DNA of 9,600 nt from Bacteroidales bacterium UBA5621 (GTDB taxonomy: Bacteria > Bacteroidota > Bacteroidia > Bacteroidales > VadinHA17): NCBI GenBank assembly GCA_002424525.1, contig DIKJ01000246.1, positions 1 to 9,600 on the forward strand, written 5' to 3'. Each line of letters starts with the position of its first letter. Position 1 is the first letter of the stretch. This document shows positions 1 to 6,899 of this stretch, in pieces. Made by a program: the position numbers and the translations under genes. The notes beneath the pieces were generated by a model. That model worked only from the letters and a program-made list of their open reading frames with translations. It made no database searches and was not told the origin of the DNA.

Positions 1-577
1 TGATCCAGAAGAGGGGTTTCCTCATCACGCGCCCTATTTCGGCATCAAAGCCCAGCCAGTAGGGGCATATTCCTATAATTCTTACATCGAGTTTCGATAA
101 TTTTTTATCGAAGAACCACTCTTCGTAGAGCATCAGCTGTTTGACATCGTCAGGCTTGGCATCTTCCCGTATAAGGGTATCCCGCGAAACTCCGGTGCCT
201 ATCATGAGCGACTGGATCGAGCTCTTGGCTCCCATGTTCTCTTCGATCTCGGAATAGGTGGTTGGGAGGTCAAAATCGAGCGGGCTGTAAGCTGTTACAC
301 GGCCTGCACTGATCTCTTCGAGAAGGATGGAGATAAGATTCTTTCTGCCGTCCTGTGTCGGTTTTGTGGGGTAATAGAGGGGCTGGTTGACTTTTTCGCG
401 AAGGTCGATCAGTCTGTAGACTCTTCTTGACCAGATAACATCAGCCTCCCTCAGATAGGCATAATTGATCTTCTTTATATCGGGAAGTGATTTCTGGTAA
501 ATATCGCCAAACGACTGGGCCTTTACTGCCCCCGTGAGCGACACAATTATTATTGCCAGAAGGATTTTCTTATTCAT
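1..577 (-). CDS. gldN: T9SS periplasmic ring protein GldN/PorN, 3'-truncated by window edge
   Basis: GldN/PorN is the periplasmic partner of the lipoprotein GldK; together they form the ring under the outer membrane that the GldLM motor contacts. Reading the minus strand from ATG at 577 gives 192 codons with no stop before the left edge, so the C-terminal part (family members are roughly 280-360 residues) is missing. It starts [20 protein letters not shown], a classic Sec signal peptide with cleavage likely before Gln21. The mature start contains the features I associate with Gld[17 protein letters not shown] at about residues 36-51, then [12 protein letters not shown], and later [19 protein letters not shown]. 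It lies 19 bases after the gldM stop, so it is almost certainly cotranscribed and translationally close to gldM. No clear Shine-Dalgarno sequence precedes the start. Identification rests on family recognition plus its exact place in the K-L-M-N order. Confidence 0.93.
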   Translation of the reverse strand, partial: MNKKILLAIIIVSLTGAVKAQSFGDIYQKSLPDIKKINYAYLREADVIWSRRVYRLIDLREKVNQPLYYPTKPTQDGRKNLISILLEEISAGRVTAYSPLDFDLPTTYSEIEENMGAKSSIQSLMIGTGVSRDTLIREDAKPDDVKQLMLYEEWFFDKKLSKLDVRIIGICPYWLGFDAEIGRVMRKPLFWI

Positions 578-596
578 GGAGATCTATGATTTGAAA

Positions 597-2192
597 TTAA
601 TTTATTTTCAAAATTACCGGCAACAGCTCAACGATCCTGCCATCAGGTCCGAGAGCCTTTATATCTTTAATGATAAGGTTTTTACCCCGGGTCAGTCTGT
701 TGATAAGATCTCTCTGCCGGGTTGTAAGGTTACTGCTGGTGCTTGACTCCTCGAAGTCACCACGGCTGTCGGAATAGAGCACTGTAAAGCCTGTGACTGT
801 ATAGTTAAGGTCGAAGTCAAAGTCGGGCTGGATTGCATAAACACCTGTCTGTGCAGCAGCGATATTCCTGGCGACCTCTCCGGTGCTTTTGTTTGCAAAT
901 ACGGCAATTGGTGGTGGTATTGGCTTGACCCTGAACTCATAGGGGGGGAATGTCTGGGGTCTCCCGCTCATGTCGGCTGTAACGACTATCTGGACATTCT
1001 GTCCCACAGCATTGGGTTTGACGACCCAGGTGCCCGGGAAGTTGTCTCCTTTGGGTCTCTTGACCTTTCCCTGCCGGTATGTGCCGTTATTTACCCTGAT
1101 CCGTATTTTATCGGGGCTTGTGCCGGGGACCGATATATCTATTGGGTTATCAATCCCAAAATACATAACGTTCATTGCGGTAGGTGAAACGACTACATTT
1201 GGCTCATCGACGTAGTATGATGACTCGAAGGGATATTCACGGGTTGATCCGTCGGGGGCCTTGAGGGAAACTATTCCGCCCCATCTTTTCTGCCCGGTGG
1301 AGCTTGCACGTACCCTGTATATCCCTCTTCCGGATTCGTCGACCTCCAGGAGTGCATCGCCGACCCTGATCTCGGGTGTCTGTGTTGTATCGAAAGCAGA
1401 GACAAACACCTGTGCCTGGTAATCGCTTCCCTGTGTCACGTAATGGGAGTTGGGGATCACGATTGCAGAGAGCTTATTGAATTTGAACGAAGCGGCATCG
1501 ATCTGGGAATAGAGGTGGTTAAGCACTTCTGTCTCGGCATTCCTCGTGTCGAGTTGCATTTTGGAAAGGATAGTAATAACAGCGACCAGGGGCAGTGTCT
1601 GAAAAGTCAGGTTCTCCCAGCGTGTAGGCTGGCCGCCCGGGTCGCGGCCGTCGTCGGTGTTGAGTGCTGTCAGCAGTGCGGCTTCGGCAGTGGGGTTCTC
1701 GCCATCGAGGGTGGTGATGAGGAACTCACGGTAATCGTTGATCAAAGCCTTGAGGGTGTTGGCTTTACCTGCTTCATTAGCTCCAATCAGGACCTCGGAA
1801 GGAATATTAGGCTCATCAATTTTCCTGACCTCATTAATAAAGACCTCGTTCCCTCTGAGGGCAGGTGTTTCCGGTCCTTCAGCCTTGGTTATTATTTCGA
1901 TTTTCAGATCCTGTATATAATTGAACAACTCATCGGCCCGGCTTTTTACATTATATGCGGCGGTCTTGAATTTCTCGGCCTTGACAGGATTTTCCGCCGC
2001 GGCCCTGTCAAACTCGGCGTAAATACGGTTATTCTTTATAACATAATTTGCAATGGTCTGTGTAAGACTCCTATCTACTTGCTTGAATGCTTCAACGGCC
2101 TCCTTTGATACGTTAAGTGCGAGCATGGCGGTAAGTATCAGGTACATCATACCGATCATCTTTTGCCGTGGTGATAGCCTGTCGTGAGCCAT
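597..2192 (-). CDS. gldM: T9SS / gliding motor protein GldM (PorM)
   Basis: GldM is the long periplasmic shaft of the T9SS motor: one transmembrane helix packs inside a GldL ring and the periplasmic domains reach to the GldKN ring, transmitting motion powered by the proton gradient. The 531-residue product, near the usual length of about 515, begins MAHDRLSPRQKMIGMMYLIL, the hallmark start of the family, with a single membrane helix at about residues 10-27 and no cleavable signal peptide. Residues about 30-220 are helix-rich and fit the first periplasmic domain. Residues about 240-531 are beta-rich with many Gly/Pro turns and fit the three stacked Ig-like domains; a proline-rich hinge (PIPPP, residues 425-429) marks the last domain boundary. 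It follows gldL by 34 bases and precedes gldN by 19. No frameshift or truncation is seen. A 221-codon reading frame on the opposite strand is a shadow. Confidence 0.97.
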   Translation of the reverse strand: MAHDRLSPRQKMIGMMYLILTAMLALNVSKEAVEAFKQVDRSLTQTIANYVIKNNRIYAEFDRAAAENPVKAEKFKTAAYNVKSRADELFNYIQDLKIEIITKAEGPETPALRGNEVFINEVRKIDEPNIPSEVLIGANEAGKANTLKALINDYREFLITTLDGENPTAEAALLTALNTDDGRDPGGQPTRWENLTFQTLPLVAVITILSKMQLDTRNAETEVLNHLYSQIDAASFKFNKLSAIVIPNSHYVTQGSDYQAQVFVSAFDTTQTPEIRVGDALLEVDESGRGIYRVRASSTGQKRWGGIVSLKAPDGSTREYPFESSYYVDEPNVVVSPTAMNVMYFGIDNPIDISVPGTSPDKIRIRVNNGTYRQGKVKRPKGDNFPGTWVVKPNAVGQNVQIVVTADMSGRPQTFPPYEFRVKPIPPPIAVFANKSTGEVARNIAAAQTGVYAIQPDFDFDLNYTVTGFTVLYSDSRGDFEESSTSSNLTTRQRDLINRLTRGKNLIIKDIKALGPDGRIVELLPVILKIN

Positions 2193-2226
2193 TTCTAAGG
2201 TTGTTTAGTTAGGTAAAAGTGCCACG

Positions 2227-3168
2227 TTATTTTACGTTCATCGCAGCAAGCATATTTCCGTAGACATTATTCAAAGCTGACAGATTTTCACTGAGTTTCG
2301 AGATCTGTTCGCGGTATTTTTTAGCATCGGTGGCTGAATCTGAAAGATCATGAATCAGGCTCTGTATACCTTTGAAAAGGGTATCTGATTCTTTCACATG
2401 GTCGTCAGCTCCCTTGCGCTGAAGCTCGTAGGCGGTATTGAGGGCCGACAGGTTTTTATTGAGAATTTCAAGTTGCTGCTGGTAGGATTTCCCGCCTGTC
2501 TCGATGATGGAGAACGAGTCGGACAGGTTCCGGTAAGTGGAGTTGGTATCATTCAGCACTTTGGAAGTGGCCTGGTAGGTGTCTGACAATCTTGAAAGGG
2601 AATCGTTGGCTGCCTGGACAGTGTTCATGTATCTGTTGGAAGCTGCCGAAACATCGCCCATCACGCTGATGTTGGCCGTGGCATCGCCGAGTTTCTTCAT
2701 GCCGACGCCCAGTTTCTCGAACAGTTCGGGTGTTATTTCTGCTTTCTCGAGCATCTCATCGAATCTGGACAGTGCCACTGATCCGATGCCGCCACCGCCT
2801 ATATAACCGCCTCCGCCATAGCCGCCTCCGCCGCCGGTCCCGACAGCTCCTCCGACTACGGCGCCACCGGCAACATAGCCTCCGCCCGCATACCTTCCGC
2901 GGCCCAGTTCACCTGCACCATCCTCCGGTATTCCCGCAAGTTCAGGATAGACAAGCGTCCAGTCAACCTCCTCGTGCAACGGTTCAAAAGCTGAGAAGAA
3001 GAATATTACAGCTTCGGTGAACAATCCGACGGCAAGCATGGTTCCCGCACCCGTCCAGTGCTGGATCTTAAACAATGCACCGACAATAACGATAGAAGCG
3101 CCAATACCATAAAGCTTGGCCATAAAATTCTTCCATCCACTGCTTTGTACAATTTCTGCTAGGCTCAT
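2227..3168 (-). CDS. gldL: T9SS / gliding motor protein GldL (PorL) with Gly-rich linker
   Basis: GldL forms the inner-membrane ring around the GldM helix and is thought to be the proton-conducting part of the T9SS rotary motor. The 313-residue product has two membrane helices at about residues 19-37 and 42-61. Residues resembling the conserved charged set studied in Flavobacterium johnsoniae are present: K34 and H37 (in LFKIQH), E52 (in FTEAVIF) and E62 (in SAFEP). The spacing from E52 to E62 equals that between E49 and E59 as I recall them for F. johnsoniae. After the conserved stretch VDWTLVYPELAG (68-79) comes a glycine-rich linker (84-129). Residues about 133-313 are helical or coiled-coil, rich in Ser, Asn and Leu, and cytoplasmic. 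The near-repeated stretches LEILNKNLSALNTAYEL (233-249) and ISKLSENLSALNNVYGN look like an internal duplication. It sits 36 bases after gldK and 34 before gldM. Confidence 0.95.
   Translation of the reverse strand: MSLAEIVQSSGWKNFMAKLYGIGASIVIVGALFKIQHWTGAGTMLAVGLFTEAVIFFFSAFEPLHEEVDWTLVYPELAGIPEDGAGELGRGRYAGGGYVAGGAVVGGAVGTGGGGGYGGGGYIGGGGIGSVALSRFDEMLEKAEITPELFEKLGVGMKKLGDATANISVMGDVSAASNRYMNTVQAANDSLSRLSDTYQATSKVLNDTNSTYRNLSDSFSIIETGGKSYQQQLEILNKNLSALNTAYELQRKGADDHVKESDTLFKGIQSLIHDLSDSATDAKKYREQISKLSENLSALNNVYGNMLAAMNVK
2782..2919 (-). repeat. Glycine-codon-rich imperfect triplet repeat inside gldL
   Basis: Codons 84-129 of gldL form a low-complexity stretch made of Gly with Ala, Val and Tyr, including runs such as GTGGGGGYGGGGYIGGGG. 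In DNA the plus strand shows repeated GCC/TCC/ACC triplets between about 2786 and 2850. It connects the membrane motor domain to the cytoplasmic helical domain and should be flexible. Triplet runs of this kind can change length by slippage without breaking the frame. Confidence 0.85.
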
Positions 3169-3204
3169 ATACCTGATTATTTTAGGGTTATTATTTCTTT
3201 TGGT

Positions 3205-4548
3205 TTAGTTTACTCCGATATAAGATCTTACATTACGGAATCCAACATACGATTTGGTGGAATCCTGATACTCATAATCCCTGGCGCTGGTCTGCAGGAA
3301 ATAGGCTATATCCTTCCAGGAGCCGCCTCTTATGATCTTGCGCTTCATCACGGCAGGATCCTGCGGTCTTGCGTTGTACTCGTAATTCGGGTTAAGGTCG
3401 TGCTGGAAGATATAAGCTGAAGGATGGTAGGCTCCCAGTGTCCATTCAGCAACGTTTCCGGCCATATCGAACAATCCGTATTCATTGGGCTCGTATGAAC
3501 CAACCTTGGCGGTATAGACAGTGCCGTCGTCGATATAGTTGCCGCGTAATGGCTTGAAGTTGGCCAGGAAGCATCCTTCATAATTGCGTGTATATGGACC
3601 TCCCCACGGATACATGGAGAGATCGAGGCCTCCCCGTGCGGCATATTCCCATTCACTTTCGGTGGGGAGCCTGTATGACTGTACATCCGGAATGCCGTTC
3701 TGCCTGAGGGCCGTGTTCATGTAGTCGGTCCTCCAGATGCTGAAGGCATTAGCCTGCACCCACGAAACACCCACAACAGGATAATCGTCGAATGAGGGAT
3801 GCCAGAAATACAGGGATGCCTGGGGATCGTTGAACGAATAGGTGAAATCCCTTATCCAGCAGAGTGTATCGGGATAGATATTAATAACATTCCTTTTGAT
3901 GAATGAGGAACGGTCCCTCACCTCCGATCGTGTTCCGTCGGGATTCGTCACCTGTCCCACGTACCGTCCGGTATTGTTTGCGTAGTCGTAAACATAATCG
4001 ACTTTAGCGGCCTGCTGATAATCGACCCAGTAATATGAATAGTTCAGTTTTCTGATGTCTGTCTGCTTCTTCCCTGCAAATCTCTCCTCTGGAGGATAGT
4101 ACATCTCTTCCAGAATATCCCTTGTGGTCTCGTCCCTCAGGTCGATCCTCTCATCCCAGTTGATGACATTCGGCTCGATAAGATTTCCGTCGCGGTCAAC
4201 CATAAAATAGTCACGGTTGGGAATACCTGCCTCGCCAAGCTTGGTCCTGAAGATGGAGTCGCGAACCCAAAATACGAACTGGCGATACTTATTGTTGGTC
4301 ATTTCCGTCTGATCCATCCAGAAAGCCTCCACGGTAATCGATTTGGAGAGGGCGTTGACGGCGGATACTGCATCCTGATCACTGGGCCCCATCATGAAAT
4401 TGCCGGCAGGTATAAATGCCATCTCGAAAGGCTCGGGTTCAAAGAATTTCTTTCTTCCCTGGACACCTGTAAGCTCCCCGGTTTTCGAAGAGCCGCAACC
4501 ACTCAATATGATTATAACTATCAAAGAAGACAGGACTACCTTTTTCAT
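3205..4548 (-). CDS. gldK: T9SS outer-membrane lipoprotein GldK (PorK), FGE-sulfatase fold
   Basis: GldK is the lipoprotein of the T9SS periplasmic ring, anchored to the inner leaflet of the outer membrane and bound to GldN. The 447-residue product has a lipoprotein signal ending in the lipobox LSGC, so Cys18 is the lipidated residue. The rest is a formylglycine-generating-enzyme (SUMF1-type) fold: FIPAGNFMMGP (45-55), TEMTNNKYRQF (81-91), YPVVGVSWVQANAFSIWR (256-273), RLPTESEWEYAARGG (293-307), GLFDMAGNVAEWT (358-370), IRGGSWKD (406-413) and GFRNVRS (436-442). An insertion of roughly 150 residues (about 98-245) separates the first motifs from the rest, in keeping with GldK being longer than a plain FGE domain. 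The cysteines used in FGE catalysis are absent from the C-terminal part (about 413-440), so a structural, not enzymatic, role is expected. The gene follows porP by 49 bases and precedes gldL by 36. Confidence 0.96.
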   Translation of the reverse strand: MKKVVLSSLIVIIILSGCGSSKTGELTGVQGRKKFFEPEPFEMAFIPAGNFMMGPSDQDAVSAVNALSKSITVEAFWMDQTEMTNNKYRQFVFWVRDSIFRTKLGEAGIPNRDYFMVDRDGNLIEPNVINWDERIDLRDETTRDILEEMYYPPEERFAGKKQTDIRKLNYSYYWVDYQQAAKVDYVYDYANNTGRYVGQVTNPDGTRSEVRDRSSFIKRNVINIYPDTLCWIRDFTYSFNDPQASLYFWHPSFDDYPVVGVSWVQANAFSIWRTDYMNTALRQNGIPDVQSYRLPTESEWEYAARGGLDLSMYPWGGPYTRNYEGCFLANFKPLRGNYIDDGTVYTAKVGSYEPNEYGLFDMAGNVAEWTLGAYHPSAYIFQHDLNPNYEYNARPQDPAVMKRKIIRGGSWKDIAYFLQTSARDYEYQDSTKSYVGFRNVRSYIGVN

Positions 4549-4597
4549 ATCTATTGGATTTTATACTGCAAGTAAGTTATTTTATTTTAAAAACTAT

Positions 4598-5542
4598 CTA
4601 TAAAAATCTGATACTTTTGTATCTCTCAGGGCTTTTGCCCAGGCTTAAATCAAAACAGTAATTAACCATAAATTCATGCGACCCGTATGTGTTCTTCCTG
4701 ATGTCCGACATCGGGAAGTCATATGCATATCCGATCCGGAGGCTGTTGTAGAGTTCGATTCCTACAATCCCAATAAGGGCATCTCCGGTTCTGTAAGAAA
4801 CGCCACCCCATACTTTTTTATTGTATCTGATTAAAGATGTTGCTGTAAACTGTATAATTTTTCCGTCGCTCATGGCGAAGAGAGAGGGCAGCAGCTCGAG
4901 TGACGGGTCAGGCAGCTGCAGGGTGTAACCAGCTGTCAGATAGTAATGTCTGCTGATATAGGGTGTCCCTTTTGTGAATTTTATTTCGGGCTGGTTGATA
5001 TGTGTTACCGAAATGCCGGCATAATATTTATCTGTGGTATACCAGAGGCCCAGTGAGGCATCAAAGGCAACGTAACTCTCCTTGCTTTCAGGTATAAGGG
5101 GATCTCCCGAGGGCGGGGTATGCAGGTCGCCCGAGGGTATCTGCCATACCGGATCGAGTGTTTTGTTGAGCATGCCCGCGCTGAGTCCTATTCCCAGCCT
5201 GCCCTGGCCGACGCTGGCCAGGAACGCGTAGGTGGCTGTAAGGGTTATATCCCTGTCAAAACCAATCTCATCGCTCCTGACGAGCAGGCCTGCGCCACTG
5301 CTTATCCCGAAAATGGTTACAGGCGCGCTGAAATTAAACAGCGTTGTTTTAGGAGCTCCCTCAAATCCCACCCACTGCTGTCTGTTTATCGCAGTGGCAC
5401 ACATAAGCCCTGAGGTACCCGCAACTCCGGGATTGAATGTGAGGGTATTGAACATATAGTTGCTTGCCAGCGGATCCTGCTGAGACAAAACCGGCTGTAG
5501 AATCAATACTAAAAAAAGAAATGTGATGTTTAGTTTCTTCAC
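4598..5542 (-). CDS. porP: PorP/SprF-family T9SS outer-membrane protein
   Basis: PorP/SprF proteins are outer-membrane beta-barrels needed for T9SS function or for handling particular T9SS substrates. I place the start at a GTG (5540-5542), giving 314 residues that begin with a Sec signal peptide: two Lys, then a hydrophobic stretch LNITFLFLVLILQPVLS, with cleavage likely before QQDP. The mature start QQDPLASNYMFNTLTFNPGVAG matches the family pattern of a QDP-x-YMFN-NPG/A-AG block. The body alternates short hydrophobic strands with turns, and the C-terminal strand is close to HEFMVNYCFDLSL. The same frame is open to an ATG at 5668. That would put 42 polar and aromatic residues before the signal peptide, which is not credible for an exported barrel, and a predicted promoter would leave almost no leader for it. 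There is an AGGA just before the GTG but very close to it. It is the first gene of the porP-gldKLMN run. Confidence 0.88.
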   Translation of the reverse strand: MKKLNITFLFLVLILQPVLSQQDPLASNYMFNTLTFNPGVAGTSGLMCATAINRQQWVGFEGAPKTTLFNFSAPVTIFGISSGAGLLVRSDEIGFDRDITLTATYAFLASVGQGRLGIGLSAGMLNKTLDPVWQIPSGDLHTPPSGDPLIPESKESYVAFDASLGLWYTTDKYYAGISVTHINQPEIKFTKGTPYISRHYYLTAGYTLQLPDPSLELLPSLFAMSDGKIIQFTATSLIRYNKKVWGGVSYRTGDALIGIVGIELYNSLRIGYAYDFPMSDIRKNTYGSHEFMVNYCFDLSLGKSPERYKSIRFL

Positions 5543-5681
5543 TTTCCTGTAATAGAGATGCAATGTCCTTTTATTGAAGCTGTAAAAATAATTAAAATTC
5601 TTGTTAGCAAACAACTCAGGTACCATTTTATTTATAATAATATGTCCACCTTTTGATGAGTTTGTCATCTTTTACGATCTG

Positions 5682-5689
5682 CAAAGCTA
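5682..5689 (-). promoter_or_regulatory. Candidate Bacteroidota -7 element ahead of porP-gldKLMN
   Basis: On the minus strand this reads TAGCTTTG, a perfect match to the TAnnTTTG -7 consensus of the Bacteroidota primary sigma factor. I see no good TTTG-type -33 element about 20 bases upstream, so the match is one-sided. Transcription would begin near 5675 and give a leader of about 130 bases to the GTG start of porP. The spacer (5543-5721) is AT-rich, contains no recognised RNA gene or riboswitch, and is the only gap in the minus-strand series long enough for a separate promoter. Confidence 0.42.
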
Positions 5690-5721
5690 TTAACGGGATA
5701 AAAGGGAAATTATTGGGGTGT

Positions 5722-6894
5722 TCAGCATTTTAATCTGTTAGATGCCTTTACCCAGCGGTCGGGCACTTCGCTCCGGTTGGCCTTCAGATAATCCTCGTGC
5801 GAGCAGGCGACATAGAGCTTGCCGCTGTTTTCAGAATTTATTTCGATCCACCACCGTTCAGTAAGGTTGCTTTTTACGAAGATCAGGTCTTCATGCATGT
5901 CCTCAACACTTACATGGTACCTGGTAAAGCGGCCTGTTGCGCTGTCGTCAAGGAGAGGGGTCTCGTACTGTTTCTGGGCGAAGCCTTCCAGAAAGAACCA
6001 TATTACCTGGGCTGCGAGCCCGGTTGTCCTGAAACGTTCATCGTAAAGGGGATTTACATCGAACAGTCCGAACAGTTTAAGAGTGTCGGATATGCCGGCA
6101 TACCTGGCAAGCAGGCATATCTCCTCACCATAGAAGCCATTTGGCGAAGGGAGGGTTGTTCCCGGGGCGTCCGACTGCCTTACGGCTGAAATGTCAAACA
6201 GAGCCAGATCAGAATCCCTGAAGAGTGGCTCGGTGAGATGAATGGCCTGGCGGACGTCGCCGATGCGGAAAAGCTCGGCCTGCTGACGGTTGAACCTGTT
6301 AAGTACCTGCTGGTCGTTCAGGTAAGTCTGGTAACCTACATTGATATAATGGCCGATAGCGCTCCGGTCATTATGGAAAAGAGTGTTCAGGTAGCTGTAT
6401 GAGCCCGGGCCTGTTTTTTCACTGCTGTAATCTATCCTCGGATCGACTGCCACAAGGGTGTATTTCGTCTTCACGGCCGACAGCGCCCGGTCGATTGCCG
6501 GGATGACCGAACTGCTTCCCCCGATAAGCACCGGGAAGACATTTTCGCTGAGAAGGACAGAGAGAACATCTGACAATCCGGCCAGGGTATCATTGAAAGT
6601 GACCCCCTGTTTCATGTTTCCCAGGTCGATTATTCTGGATTTTCCCGGGATCTTTGCCAGTGCGTAGAGCTGTTCCCTGATAAGATCGGGAGCTTTTGCA
6701 GTGCCCTGATCCGGAGAATTGCGGCCTTCGGGTACTCCCAGCAATGCGATCCTGTAATTGCCTATGTCGTTAAGGGCGCTATTCTCGGTATGCACGGTGA
6801 TGTTGTGTGGAAAGCCTGCCCGGGGAGGCAGGTGATTGTAAACCGGCGGTTCAATGCTTACGGGATCGAGATAATTTTTCAGGTCGGGAATCAT
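5722..6894 (-). CDS. Arginase/formiminoglutamase-fold protein with degenerate metal site
   Basis: This 390-residue product belongs to the ureohydrolase superfamily (arginase, agmatinase, formiminoglutamase), whose enzymes use a two-manganese centre to split a guanidino- or formimino-group. The fold landmarks are recognisable in order: LLGVPEGRNSPDQGTAKAPD (51-70), VLIGGSSSVIPAI (122-134), VAVDPRIDYSSE (148-159) and LFDISAVRQSDAPGT (232-246). Compared with the usual GG-x-H-S, D-A-H-x-D and D-x-D-x-x-D-P blocks, the first His is Ser128, the second His is Arg153 and the second Asp of the third block is Ser236; Asp151, Asp155 and Asp234 remain. Normal catalysis therefore looks unlikely. Residues about 310-390 form an extension past the arginase core with ERWWIEI and HEDYLKA...EVPDRW. 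It starts 5 bases after topA stops, so the two are probably cotranscribed, and it precedes porP. Homologues in Bacteroidota are commonly labelled formimidoylglutamase; I would not assign that reaction. Confidence 0.85.
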   Translation of the reverse strand: MIPDLKNYLDPVSIEPPVYNHLPPRAGFPHNITVHTENSALNDIGNYRIALLGVPEGRNSPDQGTAKAPDLIREQLYALAKIPGKSRIIDLGNMKQGVTFNDTLAGLSDVLSVLLSENVFPVLIGGSSSVIPAIDRALSAVKTKYTLVAVDPRIDYSSEKTGPGSYSYLNTLFHNDRSAIGHYINVGYQTYLNDQQVLNRFNRQQAELFRIGDVRQAIHLTEPLFRDSDLALFDISAVRQSDAPGTTLPSPNGFYGEEICLLARYAGISDTLKLFGLFDVNPLYDERFRTTGLAAQVIWFFLEGFAQKQYETPLLDDSATGRFTRYHVSVEDMHEDLIFVKSNLTERWWIEINSENSGKLYVACSHEDYLKANRSEVPDRWVKASNRLKC

Positions 6895-6899
6895 CTTGT

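Noticed and set aside
1443..2108. 221-codon open frame on the plus strand, antisense to gldM
   Set aside because: It lies wholly inside the well-supported gldM frame. Its product shows no recognisable domain and no start-site context, and such frames commonly arise opposite genes with this codon use.
5543..5668. 42-residue N-terminal extension of PorP from ATG 5668
   Set aside because: It would place a polar, aromatic stretch in front of a clear Sec signal peptide; the GTG at 5542 explains the export signal better.
5690..5721. Rho-independent terminator between the arginase-fold gene and porP
   Set aside because: I looked for a GC-rich stem followed by T residues on the minus strand and found none.
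5797..6189. 130-codon plus-strand frame antisense to the arginase-fold gene
   Set aside because: The opposite frame encodes recognisable arginase-superfamily motifs; this one gives no family resemblance.
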